Part shown: positions 18,176 to 25,896 of the stretch, one piece after another
How positions within the stretch are numbered: position 1 is the first letter of the stretch
Layout: each line of letters begins with the position of its first letter
Assembly: GCA_021295955.1 (NCBI GenBank)
Contig: JAGWBJ010000002.1
Coordinates: 1-64,000 of the forward strand
Source: Dehalococcoidia bacterium
GTDB lineage: Bacteria; Chloroflexota; Dehalococcoidia; Lucifugimonadales; JAGWBF01
Reading direction: 5' to 3'
Length of the DNA stretch: 64,000 nucleotides
The notes under the pieces: model-generated
The model's database searches: none
Told to the model about the DNA's origin: nothing
What the model saw: only the letters and a program-made list of their open reading frames with translations
Position numbers and translations under genes: made by a program

Positions 18176-19423
18176 TCAGTAGGTGGCGATGCGGTCCAGA
18201 ACGTTGCCCAATATCCGGGAGAGGTCGTCGCCCTTGCGTACGACCACGGCGTACTGCTCCTGCTGCAACCCCCGGGGCCCCGGACGGTCCGACGCGATCC
18301 TGGCAAAGCTTGGGGTATCCAGGAGTATGGGCACGGCCAGCACCCCCCGGTTGATGAGGAACCGGAACAGGGGGGTCATACTCTGCCCCGACCATGGCGC
18401 GATGACGATGGCCACCGTCTCGGGCCCCAGCCTCGCCCCCTCCTGGGAGATGACGGTGGCGATGGGAGTGGTGCCCCGCGCCCGGGCCGTTGCCAAGGCG
18501 CCCATCATGGACCACATATGGTCCTGGTCACGCCTGGGCAGGAACCTGTAGTACTCGTCTCCGTGGAGCACCATGCCCACGGCGTGGCCGTCGCCGATGA
18601 GGCTCCTGGCCAGGGACGCGGCTATCGTGATGCAGTACTCCTCGGTGCCGTCCTCCCCTTCCCCCGTGTGGGCCGAGCGCTGCATATCCACCCAGAGCCA
18701 TATCTCGTTTATGCCCGCGCCTTCGAACTCCTTGGTCATCAGGGTGTCCAACCGCGCCGTCGTCGGCCAGTGGATGCGGGCCAGCCCATCACCCGGGGTG
18801 TACTCCCGCACCATGGACGCCACCGGACTGTGCCCCGTCAGAAGCCCGACCTCCCCGGCCTCGCCGCCGGCTACCTGGCCCTCGACGGTCACCCGCTCCA
18901 GCTCTACGGTACGCGGGTAGACCAGCACGTTCTGAGGCTCCCCTATCCGGCACTCCATGCCGAGCAGCCCGGTGGGGTCACTGGAGAAGATGGCCAGGGA
19001 GCCCACCGAGTTCAGGCCCCGCCTCTGGCACCGGCCCGCAACGGTCCAACTCGTGGTGCCCCGGGGGACCAGCCCGAAGTCGTCCTCTTCCATCGTGGCG
19101 AAATCGCTGACCAGCCGCGCCCGCAAGCCGACCCGCGGAAGGCCGACCTTCTCCCGCACGGTGACCCGAAGCCGGACCGGGTCTCCCACCTGGGGATAGC
19201 GGCTGAGCTCCTGGACGTGGGGCTCCAGGCCGCGACTCTGCACCCACGACCATCCGTAGACGATGAACGCCCCCGCCACCATGAGGTAGACGATCCAGTA
19301 GAGCGGCTGGAAGCCGGTGATCATGGCCAGAATGAGGATACCCAGGACACCGAGGCCGAGACGGATGGCCTTGCCCCTGGGTATCCCCGCAGGCCGCCGA
19401 GGCGACCTGGAAGGGCTATCCAT
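18176..19423 (-). CDS. DUF58 domain membrane-anchored protein
   Basis: 415 residues. A short basic N-terminus and two adjacent hydrophobic helices (about residues 20-60) anchor it; the DUF58 region shows the signature R-E-Y-T-P-G-D-G-L-A-R-I-H-W-P-T-T-A-R, followed by a von Willebrand-like E-I-W-L-W-V-D-M-Q segment. ATG 19423 overlaps the moxR stop by eight bases, so the two are coupled. In this family DUF58 proteins work with MoxR ATPases in a membrane or envelope protein assembly role not precisely defined. Confidence 0.88.
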   Translation of the reverse strand: MDSPSRSPRRPAGIPRGKAIRLGLGVLGILILAMITGFQPLYWIVYLMVAGAFIVYGWSWVQSRGLEPHVQELSRYPQVGDPVRLRVTVREKVGLPRVGLRARLVSDFATMEEDDFGLVPRGTTSWTVAGRCQRRGLNSVGSLAIFSSDPTGLLGMECRIGEPQNVLVYPRTVELERVTVEGQVAGGEAGEVGLLTGHSPVASMVREYTPGDGLARIHWPTTARLDTLMTKEFEGAGINEIWLWVDMQRSAHTGEGEDGTEEYCITIAASLARSLIGDGHAVGMVLHGDEYYRFLPRRDQDHMWSMMGALATARARGTTPIATVISQEGARLGPETVAIVIAPWSGQSMTPLFRFLINRGVLAVPILLDTPSFARIASDRPGPRGLQQEQYAVVVRKGDDLSRILGNVLDRIATY

Positions 19424-20414
19424 CTCGCCGTCCGAGGGAGGGCAGCGGTACACCGTCGACGGGTGCGCCTCCGGGCACGGGAACCGTCTCGATGATCTGG
19501 GCGATGGCCTCGTCCTCGCTCAGGCCCGTGCGGCCATCGCCGGCCATCACCAGCCTGTGTCCCAGCACGGCGGGAGCCACGGCCTTGACGTCGTCGGGCA
19601 CCACATAGTCCCGGCCGTCCAGCAGGGTCACCGCCTGGGACAGGGTCAGCAGGCCCAGGGAGGCCCGGGGAGAGGCGCCCAGGTAGATGGTCTGATGGTT
19701 TCGCGTGGCGCTGACGATGGCGACGATGTACTCCTTGACCAGCCGGTCTACATACACGTTGGCGACGGCGCTCTGGGCCAGAAGCACATCTTCGGTATCG
19801 ACGATCTGGTCCAGGTCGTCGATGGGATGGGCCGGCACCTGGCGCTCCAGTATGGACACCTCCTCCTCGTTGCTGGGATACTCCAGCTTCAGCCTGAGGA
19901 GGAACCGGTCCAGCTCGGTCTCCGGCAGGGGAAAGGTCCCGCCGTGTTCCGTGGGGTTCCGGGTGGCGAGGACCAGGAAGGGCACCGGCATCGGGTGGGT
20001 CACGCCGTCGATGGTGGTCTGGTGCTCCTCCATGCACTCGAGGAGGGCCGACTGGGTCTTGGGCGAGGAGCGGTTCACCTCGTCCACCAGCACGATGTTG
20101 GAGAGGACGGGGCCGGGCCTGAAGGTGAACTCCCGGTCTCGCTGGTCGAAGATGTAGACGCCGGTGATGTCGCTGGGAAGGAGGTCGGCGGTGCACTGGA
20201 TCCGCTTGAAGGAGACGCCGATGGACTTGGCCACGCTGCGGGCGTACATGGTCTTGCCGACGCCCGGCACGCCTTCGATGAGGACATGGCCCCGGGAGAA
20301 CAACGCAGCCACTCCCAGGGTAACCACGTCGTCCTTGCCCACGATGACCCTCTTGACGTTGTCGACTATACGGGAGCCGATCTCCCGGGCCTTGGAGAGC
20401 TGGTTGTCAGTCAC
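19416..20414 (-). CDS. MoxR-family AAA+ ATPase
   Basis: 332-residue chaperone-like ATPase. Walker A GVPGVGKT (48-55), Walker B IVLVDEVNRS (about 108-117), sensor-1 LATRNPTE and arginine-containing L-D-R-F-L-L-R-L, with the lid domain R-A-S-L-G-L-L at the end. First gene of a three-gene operon with DUF58 and transglutaminase proteins, the classic MoxR arrangement, where it is thought to remodel or load the partners. Confidence 0.95.
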   Translation of the reverse strand: MTDNQLSKAREIGSRIVDNVKRVIVGKDDVVTLGVAALFSRGHVLIEGVPGVGKTMYARSVAKSIGVSFKRIQCTADLLPSDITGVYIFDQRDREFTFRPGPVLSNIVLVDEVNRSSPKTQSALLECMEEHQTTIDGVTHPMPVPFLVLATRNPTEHGGTFPLPETELDRFLLRLKLEYPSNEEEVSILERQVPAHPIDDLDQIVDTEDVLLAQSAVANVYVDRLVKEYIVAIVSATRNHQTIYLGASPRASLGLLTLSQAVTLLDGRDYVVPDDVKAVAPAVLGHRLVMAGDGRTGLSEDEAIAQIIETVPVPGGAPVDGVPLPSLGRRDG

Positions 20415-20519
20415 GGTTACGTCCTCGGTGCCGTCCGTTCACACGTTCAGCCAAGGCTGGCGGATTCTCCTGCGGGAGACACAAATTGGGAGGGAACGGA
20501 GCCCCTTCAGAATGAGGCG

Positions 20520-20548
20520 ATACTACTATCGAGGCCACGCATTGTCAA
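20520..20548 (-). promoter_or_regulatory. Promoter of the moxR operon
   Basis: Minus strand TTGACA (20543-20548), a 17-bp spacer and TAGTAT (20520-20525), about 100 bases before the moxR start. Between it and the gene nothing else is evident. Confidence 0.65.
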
Positions 20549-20585
20549 GAGCATCCGTAGCTGGCCGCTTTCGCGACGGGCCCCG

Positions 20586-20614
20586 TTGACAACGTGCGGG
20601 TTTTCTGATGGAAT
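20586..20614 (+). promoter_or_regulatory. Promoter of the BNR-repeat gene
   Basis: TTGACA (20586-20591), a 17-bp spacer and TGGAAT (20609-20614). It is divergent from the moxR promoter. Confidence 0.45.
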
Positions 20615-20687
20615 TGCCCTGTAATCCACCGTCATCGCGGATGAAACACTAGGGGGCCCTTGGGCCATCAATACGGAGGTGATTTAC

Positions 20688-21680
20688 ATGGCGGACAAGA
20701 CCTTGATCTACGTGGGAGCCGAGGCGGGCCACCTTTACCGTAAGGAAGCGGGCCAGGCCAACTGGGAGAACATGGTGTCCAACGGCCTCCCACCGAGCCC
20801 CGAGGCGCGAGCCATTGCAGTCCATCCCCGGGACCCGGAAACCGTGTTCATAGGCACCCAGAGGGGCGTCTATCGGAGCCGTGACCGGGGCGACCACTGG
20901 GAGCGCATGGACATGCCCGAAGGCCGCGTCGTCTGGTCCATACGGTTCCATCCCGGCGACCCCGGCACGATGTACGTGGGCACCGAGGGCAGCGAGGTCT
21001 ACCGCAGCGACGACGCAGGAGAGTCCTGGCAGCTCCAGGGAAGCATCGACGTCAGCAACGCGTACCAGATGTCCTTCGCCACCCGGATCCTGGGGCTGGC
21101 CATGGAGACGGACAACCCCCAGCGCATGTACGCCGCGATGGAGGTGGGAGGCGCCGCCCGAAGCGACGACGGCGGCAAGTCCTGGGAAGTGGTCAACGGC
21201 CAGTTCGGCGGCGACGTGGACCTGCTGGACATGCACGGTGTAGCGGTGGGCTCGGCCCAGTCCGACGCTGTCTTCGTCTCCAACCGGGTGGGCGTATGGC
21301 GCAGCCGGAACAGGGGCGGGAGCTGGGAGAACCTGGCCCTGGAGCGGTTCTCACCCATCAGGTACTCCCGGGGCGTTCAGGTCGCCCCCAACGACCCCAA
21401 CGTGGTGTACGCCTGCGTCGGAAAGGACTTCGGCAGCGCCGAGGGAGGAATGCTCCGCAGCACGGACCTGGGCGACTCCTGGGAGCGGTTCGACCACGGC
21501 GTGGAGGCCAGGAGCACGACCTTCGGCATCGGCGTCAACTCTCAGCGTCCGGAGCAGGTGTATTTCTGCACCCGGGGAGGCCAGGTGTTCGGCACCCACG
21601 ATAGCGGCTCCTCTTGGAAAGAGCACCCGCTGCCCGAGGGCGCGTCCAACGTCATCAGCGTGGCTGTGGCGTCGGCCTAA
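20688..21680 (+). CDS. BNR/Asp-box repeat beta-propeller protein
   Basis: 330 residues with six Asp-box turns of the S-x-D-x-G-x-x-W type (R-S-R-D-R-G-D-H-W, R-S-D-D-A-G-E-S-W, R-S-D-D-G-G-K-S-W, R-S-R-N-R-G-G-S-W, R-S-T-D-L-G-D-S-W, T-H-D-S-G-S-S-W), regularly spaced as in sialidase- or sortilin-like propellers. No signal peptide and no sialidase catalytic arginine set is evident, so a glycosidase label is not justified. ATG 20688 follows a strong GGAGGTGAT. Solitary gene; role unknown. Confidence 0.8.
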   Translation: MADKTLIYVGAEAGHLYRKEAGQANWENMVSNGLPPSPEARAIAVHPRDPETVFIGTQRGVYRSRDRGDHWERMDMPEGRVVWSIRFHPGDPGTMYVGTEGSEVYRSDDAGESWQLQGSIDVSNAYQMSFATRILGLAMETDNPQRMYAAMEVGGAARSDDGGKSWEVVNGQFGGDVDLLDMHGVAVGSAQSDAVFVSNRVGVWRSRNRGGSWENLALERFSPIRYSRGVQVAPNDPNVVYACVGKDFGSAEGGMLRSTDLGDSWERFDHGVEARSTTFGIGVNSQRPEQVYFCTRGGQVFGTHDSGSSWKEHPLPEGASNVISVAVASA

Positions 21681-21738
21681 GCCCGGGGAAGGGCCCCTGC
21701 CGACAACAGCCACAAAGATCTCGTCGTCAAGAGCCGCG

Positions 21739-21773
21739 AAAAACGAAAAGCCCGGCGAGATAACCTCAGCCGG
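21739..21773 (-). terminator. Terminator of the orphan RNA
   Basis: Minus strand stem CCGGC(T)GAG / CTC-GCCGG (21773-21752) with a five-base loop, followed by GCTTTTCGTTTTT. Confidence 0.8.
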
Positions 21774-21925
21774 ACATCGTTGAGAGTCCCGGTTGGGCCG
21801 GGCCCATTTGGAACCCTGGGTACTCCAGGTTATTCCCGCCATCGGGCGATGGTAGGCACTCGCCTGGGCCCGACCAACCGAACTACTTTATGGGGACTGT
21901 CTAATCTTCAGGTCCAGACAGGTGC

Positions 21926-21961
21926 CTACCACCGCCCCCTACTACTTAAATAATCGCTCAT
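21926..21961 (-). CDS. Possible 11-residue leader peptide inside the orphan RNA
   Basis: ATG at 21961 follows a near-perfect GGGAGGTGA site (21965-21973) and reads MSDYLSSRGRW then TAG. The end of the frame coincides with the 5' arm of helix 1, so a translating ribosome would melt that helix. This is the layout of an attenuator leader, but no structural gene follows the terminator. Alternatively the sequence is an anti-anti-Shine-Dalgarno motif without coding role. Confidence 0.3.
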   Translation of the reverse strand: MSDYLSSRGRW

Positions 21962-22033
21962 CTATCACCTCCCGGCACGGGTCGCGTAAGCGCCTTAGCC
22001 TTCTTAAAGTACCGCGCAAGCAGCCTGACTCGG

Positions 22034-22063
22034 ATTCTAAGACCACGACTCCGGCGTTGTCAA
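22034..22063 (-). promoter_or_regulatory. Promoter of the orphan RNA
   Basis: Minus strand TTGACA (22058-22063), an 18-bp spacer and TAGAAT (22034-22039), the same architecture as the D-aminoacylase promoter at 53767-53796. Confidence 0.7.
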
Positions 22064-22150
22064 GGGCTGTCCGTCCCGGATCCAGGGGCGGGGGCGCCAT
22101 GGCATGCGTAGAAGCCAGAGGCGATGGACCCCACCGTTCGAATGGCCGCT

Positions 22151-22173
22151 CCCGGCCTTCGCCGGGACGACGG
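22151..22173. repeat. Extragenic palindrome (CCCGGC-CTTC-GCCGGG)
   Basis: Six-bp perfect arms (22151-22156, 22161-22166) followed by ACGACGG; the same core and tail appear at 37843-37871. It lies between the orphan RNA promoter and the MBL gene stop. Confidence 0.5.
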
Positions 22174-22181
22174 CTTGCGGT

Positions 22182-23042
22182 CTATAGCTCCAGGGGCATC
22201 AGCTCCCTGGCGAAGATGATCTCCCCGTCGAACACGGCCCGCACGTCGCCGATGCCCTTCTCCATCGGGCCGGGGGAGGAGAGGTGGGGACCTATGTGCA
22301 CCAGCACCAGCCGCTTGACTCCGGCGTCGCGGGCCATCTCCGCCGCGCCCACGGTCCCGCACTGGCCCGAAGACTCGCCATCGGCGATCATCACCTCCTG
22401 GTTGTCCCAGCACATGCACAGCATCATGTCGGCGCCCCGGGCCAGCTCCACCACGCTCCTGCACGGCTGGGTGTCCCCGGTTATCACCATGCTGCCGTCG
22501 GGGGTGTCCAGGCGGTAGGCCAGGGAGTCCAGCCACGGTTGGACGTGCTCCGCGGGCGCCGCCGTCACCTGCCAGTCCCCGGCGCTATGCACCAGGCCGG
22601 GGCCCACGTCCGTAGCTTTGACCGAAGGGGGCTTTCGGGGCAGGCTGCCCCCGCGGTTGACGTGGATGCGCTGGCTGAGGGGGTGGTTGACCCTCGCCTT
22701 CCAGTCATGGGCGAACACCCCGTCTTCTCCCAGAATGCCCTCGGTGATGCGCTCGGTGAGGGTCGGCCCGAACACCTGCAGCTCCTCCTCCTTGCCCACG
22801 CTCTGGTCCCAGCGGCACAGGAGGAAGCAGGGGTAGTCCACGTCGTGGTCGAAGTGGTGATGGGTGAAGAAGAGGTAGTCCACCATTGTGGGGAACAGGC
22901 CGGCCTGCACCAGCTTGTGGGTGGCGGCCGGACCGCAGTCGAACATCAGGTACTGGCCGCCTACCTCGACGGCGTAGGCCGAGCCGAACCGGGTGGGAGT
23001 CGGCGTTGGGGTCCCGGCCCCCAGCACGTGGAGCTTCACCAT
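22182..23042 (-). CDS. MBL-fold metallohydrolase (RNase Z / arylsulfatase-like group)
   Basis: 286 residues. The metal-binding HHHFDHD motif at about 61-67, G-A-G-T-P-T near the start, a second histidine in A-P-A-E-H-V-Q-P-W, V-I-T-G-D-T for the bridging Asp, and a late histidine in V-L-V-H-I-G-P-H place it in the metallo-beta-lactamase superfamily, nearest to RNase Z-like hydrolases. It is unlikely to be true tRNase Z: the exosite arm is not apparent. ATG 23042 with GGAGGTGACT. Cytoplasmic. Substrate unknown. Confidence 0.85.
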   Translation of the reverse strand: MVKLHVLGAGTPTPTPTRFGSAYAVEVGGQYLMFDCGPAATHKLVQAGLFPTMVDYLFFTHHHFDHDVDYPCFLLCRWDQSVGKEEELQVFGPTLTERITEGILGEDGVFAHDWKARVNHPLSQRIHVNRGGSLPRKPPSVKATDVGPGLVHSAGDWQVTAAPAEHVQPWLDSLAYRLDTPDGSMVITGDTQPCRSVVELARGADMMLCMCWDNQEVMIADGESSGQCGTVGAAEMARDAGVKRLVLVHIGPHLSSPGPMEKGIGDVRAVFDGEIIFARELMPLEL

Positions 23043-23204
23043 GACCAGTCACCTCCGGGAAGGAGCTCGATCCAGCCGAACTTCTCGGCGGGCGTGTGCC
23101 GTGTCAATGAAACAACGGGGCCCCGTCGGGAGAGGATCGCAGGGTCCCGCGCGGGCGCCTGATGGACGGGCCGAAGGGGCGGTCGGAAGGAACGAGACGT
23201 AACG

Positions 23205-23241
23205 CGGCTGCTTTCGTAGATTCCATCCGTGAAAGCAGCCG
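23205..23241. other. Perfect 11-bp inverted repeat in the MBL gene leader
   Basis: CGGCTGCTTTC (23205-23215) and GAAAGCAGCCG (23231-23241), 15-base loop. It falls at the predicted 5' end of the MBL transcript, where it could be an operator or an mRNA-stabilising hairpin. The rest of 23043-23379 shows nothing further. Confidence 0.6.
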
Positions 23242-23249
23242 TGCCGGAC

Positions 23250-23277
23250 CTTATATGGATCGTATTATTACACCCAA
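23250..23277 (-). promoter_or_regulatory. Possible promoter of the MBL gene
   Basis: Minus strand TTGGGT (23272-23277), a 16-bp spacer and TATAAG (23250-23255). Confidence 0.35.
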
Positions 23278-23379
23278 CCTCCCGTTCCAATGCCCAAGGG
23301 CCGTAAGCCAGCGGGAAGGACAATTGACGATGGCGCCTGGAGAGTATCCAAGGACCAATGCGCCCGGTAGGGGGTCGGC

Positions 23380-23520
23380 TTAGGCCTTCCCGATTCTGAA
23401 TACCTTGGTCTTGCAGACGGGGCAGCTTCCCTGGGTCGCCGGCCTACCGTTCTTCATGGTAATGGCCTGGGCGTTCTGGATCTCCCTCTTCGCTCGACAC
23501 TTCACGCAGTAGGCCTCCAT
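23380..23520 (-). CDS. 46-residue zinc-ribbon protein (DUF5679-like)
   Basis: Very short gene: MEAYCVKCRAKREI..., then ...GSCPVCKTKVFRIGKA. Two C-x-x-C knuckles (C5/C8 and C33/C36) should bind one zinc ion, and the C-P-V-C-x-T-K-V-F-R-I-G-K end is characteristic of DUF5679. ATG 23520 is preceded by GGGAGGTG. It lies downstream of the RidA gene with 72 bases between. Function unknown; small zinc ribbons of this kind often bind nucleic acid. Confidence 0.85.
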   Translation of the reverse strand: MEAYCVKCRAKREIQNAQAITMKNGRPATQGSCPVCKTKVFRIGKA

Positions 23521-23592
23521 GGGGACACCTCCCTCAAAAGAATGGCTATATTGTAGGTGGTGCAGGCGCGAATTTCTACCCCTGACGCCAGG

Positions 23593-24057
23593 TCAATCGG
23601 CAACTTCCACCACACACTCGACTATTACGGCGCACCGGCGGGGCAGGGCCCCCATGCCCGGAGCCGACCGGCTATGCCGGCCACGCTCGCCGAAGACGGC
23701 CACGAAGACGTCCGACGCCCCGTCCACCACCTCGGCCTGCCCGTCGAAATCCGGCGCGCTGTTGACCATGCCCACCACCTTGAGCACCCGGCTGACCCGG
23801 TCCAGGTCTCCAAGCTCGGCCTTCATCCTGGCCAGTAGGTTCAGGGCGCACCACCGGGCCGCCTCGTATCCCTGCTCGGTGGTCATACCGTCGCCCAGCT
23901 TGCCGGTGATGGTGGAGCCGTCGGGGAGCTGGGGCCCCACGCCGGCCATCCACATCACGTTGCCACTGCGGGTAGCGGGCAGGTAGTTGGCCACGGGCGG
24001 CGCCGGCGGCGGCAGCATGTACTCCAGCTCGGCCAGTCTCTCCTCAGCGGCGCTCAT
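23593..24057 (-). CDS. RidA/YjgF/YER057c/UK114-family protein
   Basis: 154 residues. N-terminal L-P-P-P-A-P-P-V-A-N-Y-L-P-A-T-R-S-G-N-V-M-W-M and the A-A-R-W-C-A-L-N-L-L helix, with V-V-G-M-V-N-S-A-P-D-F, place it in the YjgH/YjgF-like branch typically about 150 residues long. RidA proteins hydrolyse reactive enamine/imine intermediates, but the key arginine of the canonical R-x-x-C-P site is not clearly present (E-R-G-R-H-S-R), so activity is uncertain. Thirty-three bases after the crotonase gene start on the same strand, probably cotranscribed. Confidence 0.85.
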   Translation of the reverse strand: MSAAEERLAELEYMLPPPAPPVANYLPATRSGNVMWMAGVGPQLPDGSTITGKLGDGMTTEQGYEAARWCALNLLARMKAELGDLDRVSRVLKVVGMVNSAPDFDGQAEVVDGASDVFVAVFGERGRHSRSAPGMGALPRRCAVIVECVVEVAD

Positions 24058-24090
24058 TACAGACCAGCCTCCTTCCGGGTGCCACTACTA

Positions 24091-24912
24091 TCACAGACCC
24101 TCGAACCGGGCGTCGCGCCACTGCAGGGCGGCCCGAAGCCCCTTCTCCCGGCGGATGTCGTTGAACGCCGTCTGCTCGGGGGTCGTGCTGGTGTCGAAGT
24201 GGACCATCAGCTCCAGATTGTGCTGGATGGCCGACAGCAGGCCCATGCCTTCCAGGGCCCGGTTGACGGCCACCTTGCTCATCTGAACGCCTACGGGGGA
24301 GATCAGGCTTATCTTCCGGGCCACCCGTTCGCACTCGGCCATGAGCCCGTCGTGGGGCACCACCCTGCTCACCAGGCCCATGCGGGCCGCCTCGTGGGCG
24401 TCGACGGTGTCGCCGGTCAGCAGCAGCTCCTTGGCCCGGGCCAGTCCCACGCTGAAGGGAGTGATGAGCAGGGGCGGGCCCACCCCGGCACGGATCTCCG
24501 GCTCCCCCATCACGGCCCTGTCCGAAGCGATCTTGATGTCGCAGACCTGCACCAGCTCGCACGCCCCGGCCAGGGCGAACCCGTTGACGGCGGCGATCAC
24601 CGGCACCCTCAGGTTCCACACCTTCATGAAGGTGTCGATGTGGCCCTTGAGGTGCTCCCGCCATAGGTCCGGGGCCGAGCCGTGGGGCTCGGGGTCGCCG
24701 GGCGAACGGTCCAAGTCGAAGCCGGCGGAGAAGGCCCGCCCGGCGCCGGTCAGGATCACCACCCGCACCTCCGAGTCGGCGTCTATGGCGTCCAGGCATT
24801 CACGAAGCTCGGACAGGAGCCGGGCGTTGAGGGCGTTCATCTTCTCGGGACGGTTGAGGGTAAGGTACGCCACCGACTCGCGCTTCTCGTAGACTATCGC
24901 CTCAAAGGCCAA
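24091..24912 (-). CDS. Enoyl-CoA hydratase/isomerase
   Basis: 273-residue crotonase. G-A-G-R-A-F-S-A-G-F-D-L oxyanion region, A-G-A-C-E-L-V-Q-V-C-D with the first catalytic Glu and M-G-E-P-E-I-R-A-G with the second, so hydratase chemistry is plausible. Lies upstream of the RidA gene and downstream of the HpcH aldolase (same strand, 75-base gap). Confidence 0.87.
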   Translation of the reverse strand: MAFEAIVYEKRESVAYLTLNRPEKMNALNARLLSELRECLDAIDADSEVRVVILTGAGRAFSAGFDLDRSPGDPEPHGSAPDLWREHLKGHIDTFMKVWNLRVPVIAAVNGFALAGACELVQVCDIKIASDRAVMGEPEIRAGVGPPLLITPFSVGLARAKELLLTGDTVDAHEAARMGLVSRVVPHDGLMAECERVARKISLISPVGVQMSKVAVNRALEGMGLLSAIQHNLELMVHFDTSTTPEQTAFNDIRREKGLRAALQWRDARFEGL

Positions 24913-24987
24913 GCTCCCCCCCTTACGCCCCGCGCCTCGGCCGGTCCGGTCCTACCCACGGCCCCGGCAACGAGGGACACGTCCGGC

Positions 24988-25803
24988 TCACGAGACGGCA
25001 ACGCCGCCCTCGGCCCGGCTCGCCGCCTGGCGAGCGCCCCCGACGACGGAGGTCATCGCGCCCTGGATCAGCCCCGTGTCCGGTATGCTGGCAAAGACGG
25101 TTACGCCCTCCTCCAGCAGGGCGGGCATCCCCGCCAGGTCGCGGATGATGTCGCCCACGGGCACGTTGTGGCGGCGGCAGGCGTCCCCGAACTGACGCCG
25201 GTAGCTCCTCAGAGTCTCCAGCGCCCCGGCGTCGAGAGTGCCCATCTCCTGCCGGATTCCAAGCTGCATGGACAGGTCTCCAGCCCCGAAGACCGCGCAG
25301 TCCACCCCGGGGACCGAGAGGATCTCGTCCAGATGATCGAAGGCCTCCAGCTCCTCGATCAGGAGCATGACCAACGACTCCTCGTTGACCCGGTCCGAGG
25401 CCACCGGCTCCTCTCCGTAGCTGTAGCCCCGGGTGTAGCCGCAGATGCCCCGGGTCCCCACGGGTGGGTACTTGACCCAGGACACCGTCCGCTCGACCTC
25501 CGCCCGGCTCTTCACCCTTGGCACCATCACTCCCTTGGCGCCCAGCTCCAGGCAGCGGAGGATGATGGGATAGTCGTTGTGGGTCACACGGACCACCGAG
25601 GTCATGCCCGCAGCGTCCGCCGCGCGGGTGATGTGCTCCAGCTCCGAGCCTATGGTGATGGAGCCGTGCTCGGTGCACAGGAACACCCAATCGAACCCGG
25701 CGATGCCCGCCATTTCGGTGAGCGTAGCGGAAGGCATGAACTGCTGGAACCCGACCAGGACCCTGCCGCTGCGCAACGCGTCCTTGAACTCCCTAGCCCT
25801 CAC
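24988..25803 (-). CDS. HpcH/HpaI-family aldolase
   Basis: 271-residue class II (metal-dependent) pyruvate aldolase fold. F-C-T-E-H-G (catalytic His region), V-R-V-T-H-N-D-Y, P-P-V-G-T-R-G-I-C-G, and the metal ligands in M-L-L-I-E-E-L-E-A and V-F-G-A-G-D-L-S-M-Q-L-G are all present. Such enzymes cleave 4-hydroxy-2-oxo acids to pyruvate plus an aldehyde in aromatic or sugar-acid breakdown. GTG start 25803 with AAGGAGGGGG. Tail of an MFS carrier gene lies 93 bases upstream, so an uptake-plus-catabolism unit is likely. Confidence 0.9.
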   Translation of the reverse strand: MRAREFKDALRSGRVLVGFQQFMPSATLTEMAGIAGFDWVFLCTEHGSITIGSELEHITRAADAAGMTSVVRVTHNDYPIILRCLELGAKGVMVPRVKSRAEVERTVSWVKYPPVGTRGICGYTRGYSYGEEPVASDRVNEESLVMLLIEELEAFDHLDEILSVPGVDCAVFGAGDLSMQLGIRQEMGTLDAGALETLRSYRRQFGDACRRHNVPVGDIIRDLAGMPALLEEGVTVFASIPDTGLIQGAMTSVVGGARQAASRAEGGVAVS

Positions 25804-25896
25804 GATACCCCCTCCTTCTCTCGCCCGTCCATCTAGGTGTGGCCCGTGCCCGCATGGTGCCTTGGGCCCGCATCGTACCCTGGGACACCCGGCGTG

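Larger units (their letters stand above)
21739..22027 (-). ncRNA. Orphan structured RNA, about 290 nt, unassigned
   Basis: A complete minus-strand transcription unit with no gene downstream. A consensus promoter (22034-22063) leads into it and a Rho-independent terminator closes it. Helix 1 pairs 21937-21922 (GGGCGGTGGTAGGCAC) with 21859-21844, 16 pairs including one G-U. Inside its loop CTGTCT (21921-21916) pairs with AGACAG (21902-21897). GGTTGG...GGGCCC (21879-21866), also inside the loop, pairs with GGGCCC...CCAACC (21805-21791) outside it, giving a pseudoknot. A further hairpin AACCTGG/CCAGGGTT lies at 21831-21812. It lacks recognisable tmRNA, RNase P, SRP or 6S motifs, though only a covariance search can exclude those. 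A short peptide frame lies near its 5' part. Confidence 0.6.

Noticed and set aside
16213-18354. Long plus-strand frame opposite the transglutaminase gene
   Set aside because: Antisense shadow; the minus strand has clear domains and operon structure.
20688-21680. Sialidase
   Set aside because: Asp boxes alone do not make a sialidase; catalytic residues are not evident.
21739-22027. tmRNA, RNase P, SRP RNA or T-box identity for the orphan RNA
   Set aside because: None of their conserved cores (tRNA-like T-loop, GAGGAAAGTCC, AGGAAGCAGC, AGGGTGGAACCGCG) can be found by eye; a covariance search is still needed.
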